Positions 25,185 through 33,033 of a stretch of 64,000 nucleotides of DNA are shown here, in pieces. The DNA is from CAZCFB01 sp964511535. GTDB lineage: Bacteria > Myxococcota_A > Polyangia > GCA-2747355 > CAZCFB01. The translations under genes were made by a program, and so were the position numbers. Where the stretch lies: contig CAZEFW010000025.1 in assembly GCA_964511535.1 (NCBI GenBank), positions 3,694 to 67,693 on the forward strand, written 5' to 3'. The notes below the pieces were generated by a model, which did not search any database, had not been told where the DNA came from, and saw nothing but the letters and a program-made list of their open reading frames with translations. How positions within the stretch are numbered: the first letter of the stretch is position 1; each line of letters begins with the position of its first letter.

Positions 25185-26075
25185 GTGGCATACCTCGAAA
25201 AAAAACAAGGACTTCCAGCGGGAGATTACTCGGAAGCTTTTCTGGAGATCGATCAGGAGAGCGGTCCCTGGCTCACCAAGTGTCAGACCGATTCGCCCAT
25301 AGCCCGGGCGGGGCACAAGGAGTGGGACCTCGACCTGGAGCGGGGGTTGATCCGGTTCACCGGCGGCGAAGGCCATGACCTGCTGGCCCGCTTCGAGGTG
25401 CTCGGCACGTTCAACCCGGAGGACGGGACCTGGCTCTGGGCCTGGTCCAACCCGATGATGGAGCACCTGAGCGCCGGCGTGGCGGGGCTGCGAGAGACCT
25501 TCGAAAAGCAGGAAGTGGAGATCCCCGAGATCACCGAGCCGAACCATGTGGGCACCGAGGTGCAGGCCTGGACCCTGGCGGCGGCGGCGGCGTTTCGGCT
25601 GCAGGCCGAGAGCTGCTACCGGCTCCCTGGCGACATCCAGACATTCGTCGCGCTGTACCAGATCACCGAGCTCCCGAACCAGGGCGAGGCCCCCGCATCG
25701 GAGCAGCAGGGGCCCGACCCCGAGGCCGCGGCCGCGGTCCTGGCCGAGTACGCCGGCCCCATGGCGCTGAACCTGGGGGGCCTGCTCATCGGGGTGCTCC
25801 GGGGCGAGGAGGAGCTGTCCATGGACCAGCTCATCGGCCACCTGCACAGCTTCTGCGATAACCTGGCCGAGCTGGCCAAGAGCGACCTGGGGCAAGGGAC
25901 GCCGGCTGCCGCCGAGGCCGTTCAGCTGTCCAACAGCCTGCGCCAGAGCGCCCTGTTCCTGTCCGTGCCGCCCGGCTCGCCGCTGCTGGATCAAGCGGTG
26001 CGCGAGGTGCTGACAGCGCTGAGAGGCGTGGCCGAAAAGTACGGCGCCCTGGAGGGTGAGGGGGAGGCGGAGTGA
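25185..26075 (+). CDS. DUF6882 domain protein
   Basis: 296 residues, GTG start with CGGAGG upstream. The N-terminal 150 residues match the DUF6882 pattern: WDLDLERGLIRFTGGEGH, LGTFNPEDGTWLWAWSNP, EVQAWTLAAAAAFRLQAE and CYRLPGDIQTFVALYQI. The remaining 140 residues are helical and Ala/Leu/Glu-rich with no recognised family. Its stop overlaps the GTG of the YrdC-like gene, so the two are coupled. Biochemical role unknown. Confidence 0.65.
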   Translation: MAYLEKKQGLPAGDYSEAFLEIDQESGPWLTKCQTDSPIARAGHKEWDLDLERGLIRFTGGEGHDLLARFEVLGTFNPEDGTWLWAWSNPMMEHLSAGVAGLRETFEKQEVEIPEITEPNHVGTEVQAWTLAAAAAFRLQAESCYRLPGDIQTFVALYQITELPNQGEAPASEQQGPDPEAAAAVLAEYAGPMALNLGGLLIGVLRGEEELSMDQLIGHLHSFCDNLAELAKSDLGQGTPAAAEAVQLSNSLRQSALFLSVPPGSPLLDQAVREVLTALRGVAEKYGALEGEGEAE

Positions 26076-26731
26076 CCATGAAAGCGGTGACGCTGAAGCA
26101 GTTTGACGAGGACGCCGCCCTGCGCCAGGAGGCCGGGCGGCTCATCAGCGACGACGAGGGGCTGGTCTGCTTTCCGTGCGCCAACACCTACCGGTTCGGC
26201 GTCAGCCTGCTGTCGGTGCGGGGCGTGCTGGGGCTGATGCAGACCAAGCGGCGCGCCAAGCAGAGCCACGCGCTGGTGATGGTGGCCGACGCCGAAATGG
26301 CCGCCCTGGTGGCCGATCCGATCCCCGAGCAGGCGCGCACGCTGATGCAGGCCCTGTGGCCCGGGCGCATCACCATCCGGCTGCCCCTGCGCAAGGACCT
26401 GCCGCGCAAGGTGTACAAGGAGCTGTCCAAGCCGGACGGCATGGTGGGCCTGCGTCACCCGGGAACCGAGACCGCCGCGCGCGTGGTGGAGGCCGCCGGC
26501 GTGCCGGTGCTCGTCTCCAGCGCCAACCGCAGCAAGAAGGTGGGCGCCACCTCGGTGGCCTCCATCCGCCAGCAGTTCGCCCGCAGCATCGACCTCTTCA
26601 TCGAGGCCGGCGACATGCCCAACAGCCCGCCGTCGACGGTGGTGGAGTTCAGCAAGGGCGGCGAATTGAAGGTGGTGAGAGCAGGTGAGGTGTCAGAAGA
26701 CGAGATCCGGTCAGCGCTTGCGTCTGAATGA
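26072..26731 (+). CDS. YrdC/Sua5/YciO-fold protein
   Basis: 219 residues from GTG 26072 (overlapping the previous stop as GTGA) or ATG 26078. The YrdC fold is visible: EGLVCFPCANTYRFGVSLLS, where Sua5 has a Thr-rich PTET region, LMQTKRRAKQSHALVMV (KxR motif), LWPGRITIRLPL, VGLRHPGTETAARVV and VPVLVSSANRSKKVGATSV. YrdC/TsaC makes threonylcarbamoyl-AMP for t6A; YciO-like members may differ, so TsaC activity is not certain. Its TGA stop is supplied by the first unit of the octamer array of the neighbouring element. Confidence 0.78.
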   Translation: MTMKAVTLKQFDEDAALRQEAGRLISDDEGLVCFPCANTYRFGVSLLSVRGVLGLMQTKRRAKQSHALVMVADAEMAALVADPIPEQARTLMQALWPGRITIRLPLRKDLPRKVYKELSKPDGMVGLRHPGTETAARVVEAAGVPVLVSSANRSKKVGATSVASIRQQFARSIDLFIEAGDMPNSPPSTVVEFSKGGELKVVRAGEVSEDEIRSALASE

Positions 26732-26772
26732 CAAAACGACGAAACGACGAAATGACAGAATGACAGAATCTG
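26726..26772 (+). repeat. Left octamer array of the four-helix-bundle element
   Basis: Units after GAA: TGACAAAA, CGACGAAA, CGACGAAA, TGACAGAA, TGACAGAA, TCTG. Consensus YGACRRAA. The first TGA is the stop codon of the upstream YrdC-like gene. Confidence 0.9.
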
Positions 26773-26817
26773 TTTGATTGCGAGCAACATCCGGGGTGAT
26801 TTGGCGAAGACCTCGGC

Positions 26818-27189
26818 ATGCACACTTCACAGATAGGCGCTGATATCGCAGACAGGTTGCTCCGTTTCGGCTGCAACATCCTGTGGCTCTGCAAGAAGAT
26901 CCCCCGCCTGCCTCATGCCCATCATGTTAGCGGCCAACTCGCCCGTTCAGGCACGGCGCCAGGCGCGCTGTATGAGGAAGCGCGCGGCGCCGAGAGCCGC
27001 GCGGATTTCATCCACAAGCTGAACATCGCGCTAAAAGAGCTGAGGGAGTCCACCTATTGGCTAAAGCTGGCGAGGCATAGCTGCCTTCTGCCAGCGCCCC
27101 CGGCAGAAAAACTCATGAGAGAGGCAAATGAACTCATCGGGATACTGACGAGCTCCATCAAGACGGCCCACCAGAACGCGCGCAGGTAG
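26818..27189 (+). CDS. Four-helix-bundle protein (S23/23S rRNA intervening-sequence family)
   Basis: 123 residues. The central block LARSGTAPGALYEEARGAES, followed by RADFIHKLNIALKELREST and then YWLKLARHS, is the conserved core of the small four-helix-bundle family found in 23S rRNA intervening sequences and as stand-alone ORFs (LLRSGTSxxANYxEA and SKAEFIxKLxxxLKELxETxYWL patterns). The last helix is EKLMREANELIGILTSSIKT. Relatives form oligomeric bundles related to the Avd protein of diversity-generating retroelements; their role outside rRNA is unknown. The gene stops one base before the right array. Confidence 0.85.
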   Translation: MHTSQIGADIADRLLRFGCNILWLCKKIPRLPHAHHVSGQLARSGTAPGALYEEARGAESRADFIHKLNIALKELRESTYWLKLARHSCLLPAPPAEKLMREANELIGILTSSIKTAHQNARR

Positions 27190-27190
27190 C

Positions 27191-27236
27191 AAATTCTGTC
27201 ATTCCGTCGTTTTGTCATTTCGTCGTTTTGTCATTC
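27191..27236 (-). repeat. Right octamer array of the four-helix-bundle element
   Basis: Read on the minus strand from 27236: GAA, then TGACAAAA, CGACGAAA, TGACAAAA, CGACGGAA, TGACAGAA, TTTG. It is the inverted counterpart of the left array, with the middle units in a different order, as expected if units are gained and lost by slippage. Confidence 0.9.
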
Positions 27237-27270
27237 GCCATTCAAAGAGGCGCAAGCCTCATTGAATGGC
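27237..27270 (-). terminator. Long stem-loop at the end of the sugar dehydrogenase gene
   Basis: Outer stem GCCATTCAA / TTGAATGGC (9 bp), one A/A mismatch, inner stem GAGGC/GCCTC and a GCAA tetraloop. The last codons and TGA stop (27259-27261) of the minus-strand gene form one arm. It touches the outer edge of the right octamer array. No T-tract follows. Confidence 0.6.
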
Positions 27271-28821
27271 GTAGATTTTCCCGTCAAATGCCGTGAAGTA
27301 CAGTTCCCGCGCTGCGTCTTCTCCGAAGGACGTGATGAACAGCTGTGTGTCCAGCAGCTTGGTGTTGACGAACTTGCCGCTGCTGTCCTCCTTGAGCTTC
27401 CAGATCTCGCCGCTGATGAAGTCGGCGTAGATATAGGCGCCGAGCAGATCGGGGCGCTTCTTGCCGCGGTAGACATACCCGCCGGTGACCGATCGGCCGC
27501 CGCCTCCCTGCACGTGAAAGTATTCGTGCACAGGCGGCTCGAAGCCGGCCTTGCTGCAGGTGGATCCGTGGGGGAAGCAGTTGTTCCCCTCCAGCTTGTT
27601 CCAGCCGTAGTTGGCGCCCGGCTTGATGATGTCGATCTCCTCCCACTTGCCCGCGCCCACGTCGCCACACCACAGGGCGCCGGTGATCGGATCGAAGGCG
27701 CAGCGCCACGGGTTGCGCAGGCCGTGGGCGTAGATCTCCTCCCGGTAGCCCTGGGTGTTCTTGGCGTACGGGTTGGTGGCGGGGATGCCGTAGGTCTTGC
27801 CGGCTGGCGGGTTGATCACGTCGATGCGCAGCATGGCGCCCAGCAGGGTCTTGAGGTTCTGGCCATGGCCGAATGGATCGCCCCCGCCGCCGCCATCGCC
27901 GAAGCCGATGTAGAGCATCTTGTCCGGGCCGAAGTCGAGCCAGCCGCCGTTGTGGTTGCCGGCCGGCTGGATCAGCTCGAGGATGCTCTTGAACGAGGTG
28001 AGGTCGGCCTTGTCCTTGTCCGCGGCGCTCACCTTGAAGCGCCCGATGACGGTGCGGCGCGGCCCGGACGCGGTGTAGTTGAGGTAGAACAGGCCGTTGC
28101 TCTTGAACTGCGGGTGCACCGCCATGCCGAGCAGGCCCATCTCGTTCTTGGTGGCGTCCACCTTGCTCTTGATGTTCAGGAACTCCTTGGTGGTGGCCAC
28201 CGACGGGTTGTTCGGGAAAACATGCACCTTGCCGATCTGCTCCAGCACGAACAGCCGCCCGGTGCCGTCCCGGGGAGAGAGCAGCGCCAGCGGCTTGATG
28301 AAGCTGAGCTTGGGGAAGGCCACCACATGCTTCACGGGCGGGAGGGTCAGGTCGGGCGCCATCAGATCGGGCATCAGCTGATCCGGGATCGCCTGGTCCG
28401 GCGCCGGCATGTCCGGGATCGCCTGGTCTGGCGCCGGCATGTCCGGCACCAGCTGATCCGGGATCGCCTGGTCTGGCGCTGGCATGTCCGGCACCGGCAT
28501 GTCCGGCGCCGGCATGTCCGGGATCGCCTGGTCTGGCACCGTCATGTCCGGCGCCGTCTGATCGGGCGCCGCCTGATCGGGCGCCGCCTGGTCCGGGGCT
28601 GCCTGGTCCAGCGGGGCCAGGTCCGCCAGCGCGCTGTCCAGAGCGGCGCCGTCGGCGACCCGCGAATCCGGCCTCCCGGTGTCGGGCGCGGCCCGATCCA
28701 ACCGCGGTAGGTCGCCGACGCCAGCGTCAGCCGGGGCACCGTCCACGATGGGATCGGCTCCCCCACCGCAGCCATTCGAAGCCAGAGAGATCAATAACGC
28801 GAGCAGGTATGAGCGTGGCAC
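27259..28821 (-). CDS. Lipoprotein PQQ-dependent sugar dehydrogenase (GSDH/HHIP-like)
   Basis: 520 residues, GTG start; signal peptide MPRSYLLALLISLASNG with Cys18. A long repetitive linker (about 35-160) is built from PDQAAP, PDMPAP and PDQAIP units. The beta-propeller domain (about 165-520) has the GSDH signature: MAVHPQFKSNGLFYLNYT, GNHNGGWLDFGPDKMLYIGF, GDGGGGGDPFGHGQNLKTLL, RIDVINP, AHGLRNPWRCAFDP and GDVGAGKWEEIDII, then ANYGWNKLEG. Members oxidise sugars or related substrates with PQQ and calcium; this one is probably at the cell surface. It stands alone on its strand. Confidence 0.88.
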   Translation of the reverse strand: MPRSYLLALLISLASNGCGGGADPIVDGAPADAGVGDLPRLDRAAPDTGRPDSRVADGAALDSALADLAPLDQAAPDQAAPDQAAPDQTAPDMTVPDQAIPDMPAPDMPVPDMPAPDQAIPDQLVPDMPAPDQAIPDMPAPDQAIPDQLMPDLMAPDLTLPPVKHVVAFPKLSFIKPLALLSPRDGTGRLFVLEQIGKVHVFPNNPSVATTKEFLNIKSKVDATKNEMGLLGMAVHPQFKSNGLFYLNYTASGPRRTVIGRFKVSAADKDKADLTSFKSILELIQPAGNHNGGWLDFGPDKMLYIGFGDGGGGGDPFGHGQNLKTLLGAMLRIDVINPPAGKTYGIPATNPYAKNTQGYREEIYAHGLRNPWRCAFDPITGALWCGDVGAGKWEEIDIIKPGANYGWNKLEGNNCFPHGSTCSKAGFEPPVHEYFHVQGGGGRSVTGGYVYRGKKRPDLLGAYIYADFISGEIWKLKEDSSGKFVNTKLLDTQLFITSFGEDAARELYFTAFDGKIYAIQ

Positions 28822-28852
28822 CCCAGAAAGATAGCGTGGATCCCTGCGGGCG

Positions 28853-30346
28853 CTACACGCGCGGCAGGGTGATGGTGAAGGTCGTGCCCTGCCCTGGCTC
28901 GCTCTCGGCCGCGATGGTGCCGCCGTGCTCCATGATGATCTGCTGGGTCAACGCCAGGCCCAGGCCGGTGCCAGACTCCTTGGTGCTGAAGAAGGGCTCG
29001 AATATGCGGGGGAGGTCGTCGGCTGCGATGCCAGGCCCCGAGTCTGCGAGGCGGAGCTCCACCTCGTCCTGCCGCACCCGGGCGCAGATCTCCAGCGTGC
29101 CCCCCTCGCCCTTCTCCATGGCCTCGCCCGCGTTGCGCAGCAGGTTGAGGAACGCCCGGCGCAGCTGGTTTTCGTCGGCGCGCACGGTGGCCTGTCCCGG
29201 CTGCAGGTCATGCTCCACCGTGACGCCGCGATCGGCCAGCTCGCTGCCCATGAAGGTGAGCAGGTCGAGCAGGATCACCTGGGGGTCCTCGTCCTCCAGC
29301 CGCAGCTTGGGCAGCCGCGCGAAGCGCAGGTACTCCTCGGTGAAGTCGGTGAGGCGGTCCACCTCGGTGGAGATGGCCGACAGCAGCGCCCGCGCCTCCT
29401 CGGCCTCCTCGTCCTGCCGCTCCACCAGCTCCTCCTGCAGCAGCTCGGTGTTCAGGGAGATGGAGGACAGCGGGTTTCGGATCTCGTGGGTCACGTGGGA
29501 CGCGATGCGCCCGGCGGTGGCCATGCGCTCGGAGCGGATCAGGCGCTGCTCGCGCTCCTCGATGGCGCCGGCCATGCTGTTGAACTCCCGCGCCAGCACT
29601 GCCAGCTCGTCCTCCGAGCGCGCCTCAACCCGGTGCGCGTAGTCGCCCCGGCCGATGCGCCGGGCCCCGGCCACCAGCCAGCGCAGGGGGCGCAGGGTGA
29701 GCTGCACGCCGAAGGTCACCGCGGCGCTCACCAGCAGCGCCACCACCACCATGCCGAGGATGGCCAGGATGACCCGGTTCTCCTCCTGCTCCACCTGCGG
29801 GGCGGTGTCCCGCACCTTGGCCCGCATGTCCTCCCGCATGCGGTGGATCACCCGCGCCAGCCGGCGCTCCTCCCGCAGCAGCTGCTCCGCCGGTCCGGCG
29901 CCGGCAGACTCGTCGGTGCCGAGGGCCTCGTCGAAGGCGGCCTCGTTGAGGCGGAAGACCCGGTGCAGCTCCAGCAGCCCGGCCTCCACCCCGGCCAGGA
30001 ACTCCTGATCCCGTGGGCGCGGCTCCAGCGAGGTGCTGCGCTTTACCACCCGCAGCGCCTCCTGCACCTTCTCCAGCTGGTACAGGCGCGCCGCCCTCAC
30101 CTGGGTGCGGATGAACTTGCCCGTGGCCCGACCGGCGTTGCGCTCCTCGAGGGTCTTGACCAGGTTGCCCTGGATCGTGTGCAGCTCGGCGAAGATGAGC
30201 GTCTGGCTCAGGTAGGAGGTGGACAGCAGGTGCAGATCCCGGCGCAGCCGGTGCATGCTCAGCACCGTGTAGCCCATCACGCCGCCGAAGGCGAGCAGCA
30301 CCACGAGGAAGCCGCCGAAGATGCGTGATGAGATGGACAGGCGCAT
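28853..30346 (-). CDS. Sensor histidine kinase (HAMP, HisKA, HATPase)
   Basis: 497 residues. Helix 1 (about 8-30), a helical periplasmic sensor of about 160 residues, helix 2 (about 192-213), a HAMP domain (about 214-266), and the H box ASHVTHEIRNPLSSISLNTE with phospho-acceptor His287. HATPase motifs: NLLRNAGEAM, DSGPGIAADDL, FEPFFSTKESGTGLGLALTQ. No response regulator gene is adjacent, so it is an orphan kinase, common in large deltaproteobacterial genomes. It starts just inside the small inverted heptamer repeat at 30354. Confidence 0.93.
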   Translation of the reverse strand: MRLSISSRIFGGFLVVLLAFGGVMGYTVLSMHRLRRDLHLLSTSYLSQTLIFAELHTIQGNLVKTLEERNAGRATGKFIRTQVRAARLYQLEKVQEALRVVKRSTSLEPRPRDQEFLAGVEAGLLELHRVFRLNEAAFDEALGTDESAGAGPAEQLLREERRLARVIHRMREDMRAKVRDTAPQVEQEENRVILAILGMVVVALLVSAAVTFGVQLTLRPLRWLVAGARRIGRGDYAHRVEARSEDELAVLAREFNSMAGAIEEREQRLIRSERMATAGRIASHVTHEIRNPLSSISLNTELLQEELVERQDEEAEEARALLSAISTEVDRLTDFTEEYLRFARLPKLRLEDEDPQVILLDLLTFMGSELADRGVTVEHDLQPGQATVRADENQLRRAFLNLLRNAGEAMEKGEGGTLEICARVRQDEVELRLADSGPGIAADDLPRIFEPFFSTKESGTGLGLALTQQIIMEHGGTIAAESEPGQGTTFTITLPRV

Positions 30347-30353
30347 TGGCTAC

Positions 30354-30450
30354 GAGTCTACAGTCTACAGTCCACGGTCGACAGTTTGGTTGACGGGCGC
30401 TCCACGCTCGCGCTGCTGGTTCACCCTCTTTGTACGGTAGACTGTAATCC
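30354..30450. repeat. Inverted heptamer arrays without an ORF (CAGTCTA type)
   Basis: The left array has units GAGTCTA, CAGTCTA, CAGTCCA, CGGTCGA, CAGTTTG (30354-30388). About 45 bp later the right side (30433-30450) reads, on the minus strand, GGATTACAGTCTACCGT, so the CAGTCTA core is present in opposite orientation. The arrangement resembles the four-helix-bundle element with its ORF missing. It occupies the spacer between two divergent genes (kinase and Lnb-like). Confidence 0.6.
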
Positions 30451-30453
30451 GCG

Positions 30454-31671
30454 ATGGGCCGCCTCCCAAAGTTCCTGCTGCTGTCGACGCTGTTGGTGCT
30501 GGCCTCCGGACCGGCCTTTGCCGAACAGGTGGAGGTGGAGCTGATCACCATCGGGCCGGGGGACGCGCTGTACGCGGCGTTCGGCCACACCGCGCTGCTG
30601 ACGGTGCACGACGGCCGCCCGCGCTGGGTCTACAACTTCGGCTACGCCAACTTCGATCAGCCCGACTTCGTGCTGCGCTTCCTGCGCGGCCAGGCGATGT
30701 TCTTCGTGGCCCGGGAGACATGGCGGGACATGAAGCAGGACTGCCGCGACGAGGACCGGTACCTCTGGCGCCAGGCCCTGGCCCTGTCCTCGGAGCAGCA
30801 CCGGGCCCTCGACGCGAAGCTGCGCGAGGCCATCCGCCCGGAGAACAAGCGCTACAGGTACCACCACTACACCAACAACTGCGCCACCCGGCCGCGGGAC
30901 CTGCTGGACGAGGTGCTCGGCGGCGCGGTCCGCCGCGAGCTGCGCGCGAGGCCGGCTGACGGCCCCATCCGCTCGGTGACCCACCACGGCTTCGCCGGCC
31001 GGGCGGCGGTGCTCTACTTCATGGATTACATCCTCGGCAGGCCCGGGGACCGGCCCATCACCCTGTGGGAGGAGGCGTTCTTGCCGGGGAGCCTGAGCTG
31101 GTCGCTGCAGCGTTACAGGCTGGCCGGCGCCCCGCTGGAGGTGGTGCCCCGCGAGGGTCCATCATTCGACGGCCGGGACCCGGACCTCGGGCTCAAGCTG
31201 CAGCGGGCAGCCGCGGCGGCGGCCGTCGCCCTGGGCCTGGCCCTGGCGCTGCTGCTGCGGCGACGCTCCCGCTGGGCAGCGCTGCCCCTGGCGGCGCTCT
31301 GCCTGCATACGGCCGCCCTCGGCGCCCTGGCCCTGGGCCTGGTGGTGGTGAGCGATGCGCCGGAGCTGCGCAGCAACGAGCTGATCTTCTCCTACTGGGT
31401 CGCCGATCTCGCCCTGCTGGGCGTGGCGTACCGCTGGCTGCGCGGGCGCATGTGGGCCGGCGGCGCCTTGCGACTGTATGCCCTGGCCAGGGTCGTGGCG
31501 GTGGCCTGGGTGGCGGTGGGGCACCTGTCCGGCGCGCTGGTCCAGCGGCCGCTCGAGCTGCTGGCGTTCCCGGCCGCGCTGGCCCTGGGCCTGTGGTGGG
31601 GGGTGCGGCGGCTGGGCCGCCGAATGCCAGAGTGCCAGAGCGCCGGAATGCCAGAACGCCGGAACGCATGA
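30454..31671 (+). CDS. Lnb/DUF4105-type membrane protein
   Basis: 405 residues. A signal peptide (1-23) is followed by the DUF4105/Lnb periplasmic domain: LITIGPGDALYAAFGHTALL (His45), RWVYNFGYANFDQPDF, FLRGQAMFF, and HHYTNNCATRPRDLLDE with Cys143 as the likely nucleophile, then FMDYILGRPGDRPITLWEEA. Four or five C-terminal membrane helices follow (about 250-395). Lnb proteins are implicated in N-acylation of lipoproteins, which fits a window rich in lipoproteins. The last 14 residues (MPECQSAGMPERRN, then A) are translated from an octamer repeat array and are probably not ancestral. Confidence 0.8.
   Translation: MGRLPKFLLLSTLLVLASGPAFAEQVEVELITIGPGDALYAAFGHTALLTVHDGRPRWVYNFGYANFDQPDFVLRFLRGQAMFFVARETWRDMKQDCRDEDRYLWRQALALSSEQHRALDAKLREAIRPENKRYRYHHYTNNCATRPRDLLDEVLGGAVRRELRARPADGPIRSVTHHGFAGRAAVLYFMDYILGRPGDRPITLWEEAFLPGSLSWSLQRYRLAGAPLEVVPREGPSFDGRDPDLGLKLQRAAAAAAVALGLALALLLRRRSRWAALPLAALCLHTAALGALALGLVVVSDAPELRSNELIFSYWVADLALLGVAYRWLRGRMWAGGALRLYALARVVAVAWVAVGHLSGALVQRPLELLAFPAALALGLWWGVRRLGRRMPECQSAGMPERRNA
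31622..31669 (+). repeat. Tandem octamer array, GAATGCCA family, copy 2
   Basis: Units GAATGCCA, GAGTGCCA, GAGCGCCG, GAATGCCA, GAACGCCG, GAACGCAT. Same family and partly the same unit order as 9909-9956. It overlaps the last codons of the Lnb-like gene. Confidence 0.85.
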
Positions 31672-31684
31672 TGCCGACTCCCAG

Positions 31685-31712
31685 CTCTCAACTCTCAACT
31701 CTCAACTTGCAG
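31685..31712 (+). repeat. Tandem heptamer array (CTCTCAA type)
   Basis: Three perfect CTCTCAA units and a fourth divergent CTTGCAG. It lies 16 bp after the octamer array at 31622, in the spacer before the glycosyltransferase gene. Two unrelated array types are side by side here. Confidence 0.75.
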
Positions 31713-31829
31713 GAACCGGCCATGGCGGCGGCCGGAGCTTTACCCTGGCAACGTCAGCGCAAATGACCCCACTACCGAGAAACGCCGGGGTTGGCGTGGG
31801 TGTGGGCGCATCGCTTATCATCCCGGACC

Positions 31830-32996
31830 ATGGCTGACGTCCTGCTCGATCTAACCTCCCTCGACACCTGGAGCCGCTACTCCGGCACCGGGCGCTACGT
31901 CCATGAGCTGGGCCGCGCGCTGCAGGCGCTGTCGCCGGCAGAGCGTCAGGGCCTGTCCATCGAGGGCCTCACCGGCTTCGACATAAACGACACCACCGGC
32001 GACCTGGGGTGGCCCGGCGGCGATGCCCCGCTGGACGAATCCCAGGAGATGCGCTGGCTCAACCAGCGGCGCACCCGCCTGGCCTGGACCCTGGCGCGGC
32101 TGCGCCCGTCGCTGCTGCACGCGCCGTACCAGCTCGGCACCCCCCGGGGGAGCCTGGTGCCACGGGTGGTGACCTGTCTCGACCTGATCCGGCTGGTGCT
32201 CAAACACCAGTACATGGCCGGCCGGCCTGGCTACGTGGCGCTGACCTACGCGCTGGAGGCGGCGCGGTTCCACTCGGCGCGGCGGGTCATCGCCATCTCG
32301 CGCCACACCGCCGATGACCTGGTGCGGGTGCTGCGAGTTCCGGCGGCCAAGATCGACGTGGCCCACCTCGGCGTGGACCTGGAGTTGTACCGGCCGCCCG
32401 CAGACGAGGCGGAGGCCGCGCGGTACGCGGCGGTGCGCCAGCGCCTGGAGCTCACCGACGGGGGGTACATCTTCTACATGGGCCGCGCCGACCCGCGCAA
32501 GAACGTGGACGTGCTGGTGGCCGCCTTCGCAAGGGCCGCGGTGCAGGACCTGCAGCTGGTGATCATCGGCAAGATGCGCGGCGCCGACAGGCGCGCCTTC
32601 GACGAGGCCATGGAGGCGGCGGGGCACCCGGCGGGCGTGCGCTTCGTCGGCTTTTTGGACGAGGCCGAGCTGCCGGCGGTGATCTGCGGCGCCCTGGCCT
32701 TCGTCTTCTGCTCCACCTACGAGGGGTTCGGCAACGTGCCGGTGGAGGCCATGGGGTGCGGCTGCCCCGTGGTGTCCACCGCGTGCACCTCCCTGGCCGA
32801 GACCGTGGTGGACGCCGCGCTGGTGGTGCCGCCACGGGACGTGGACGCCACGGCCGACGCCATCCGGCGCATCGCCACCGAGCCCGGCCTGCCCGAGCAG
32901 CTGCGCCAGGCGAGCCTGCGCCGGGCCCAGCGCTTCACCTGGCGCAACACCGCGCTGTGTACGGTGGAGTCCTACGCGCGGGCGCTGTACAGGTAA
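31830..32996 (+). CDS. Glycosyltransferase family 4 (GT-B fold)
   Basis: 388 residues from ATG 31830. The N-terminal Rossmann domain begins MADVLLDLTSLDTWSRYSGT and GRYVHELGRAL, where the GxGRYxxxL acceptor loop is typical. AISRHTADDLVRVLRVPAAK and VAHLGVDLELYRPP mark the linker. The donor domain has YIFYMGRADPRKNVDVLVAA, VRFVGFLDEAELPAVICGAL and the E-x7-E-like nucleotide-sugar site STYEGFGNVPVEAMGCGCPV. Probably acts in surface polysaccharide or glycolipid synthesis; donor and acceptor cannot be told. No other polysaccharide genes are adjacent. Confidence 0.9.
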   Translation: MADVLLDLTSLDTWSRYSGTGRYVHELGRALQALSPAERQGLSIEGLTGFDINDTTGDLGWPGGDAPLDESQEMRWLNQRRTRLAWTLARLRPSLLHAPYQLGTPRGSLVPRVVTCLDLIRLVLKHQYMAGRPGYVALTYALEAARFHSARRVIAISRHTADDLVRVLRVPAAKIDVAHLGVDLELYRPPADEAEAARYAAVRQRLELTDGGYIFYMGRADPRKNVDVLVAAFARAAVQDLQLVIIGKMRGADRRAFDEAMEAAGHPAGVRFVGFLDEAELPAVICGALAFVFCSTYEGFGNVPVEAMGCGCPVVSTACTSLAETVVDAALVVPPRDVDATADAIRRIATEPGLPEQLRQASLRRAQRFTWRNTALCTVESYARALYR

Positions 32997-33033
32997 TTCT
33001 TTCATTCCGGGCATAGTGCGCTACGATCAATCC

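Larger units (their letters stand above)
26726..27236 (+). mobile_element. Small element: four-helix-bundle ORF between inverted octamer arrays
   Basis: About 511 bp. The ends are inverted arrays of 8-bp units (26726-26772 and 27191-27236) whose outer 19 bases, GAATGACAAAACGACGAAA, are identical when one is reversed. Inside is one ORF of the S23/23S-rRNA-IVS four-helix-bundle family. No transposase, integrase or target-site duplication is visible, so the mode of movement is unknown. It lies between the YrdC-like gene, whose stop codon falls in the left array, and the convergent sugar dehydrogenase gene. Calling it mobile is inference from the inverted ends plus single cargo ORF. Confidence 0.6.

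Noticed and set aside
26818..27189. The element as a 23S rRNA intervening sequence
   Set aside because: The ORF family is the same, but no 23S rRNA sequence flanks it; it lies between protein genes.
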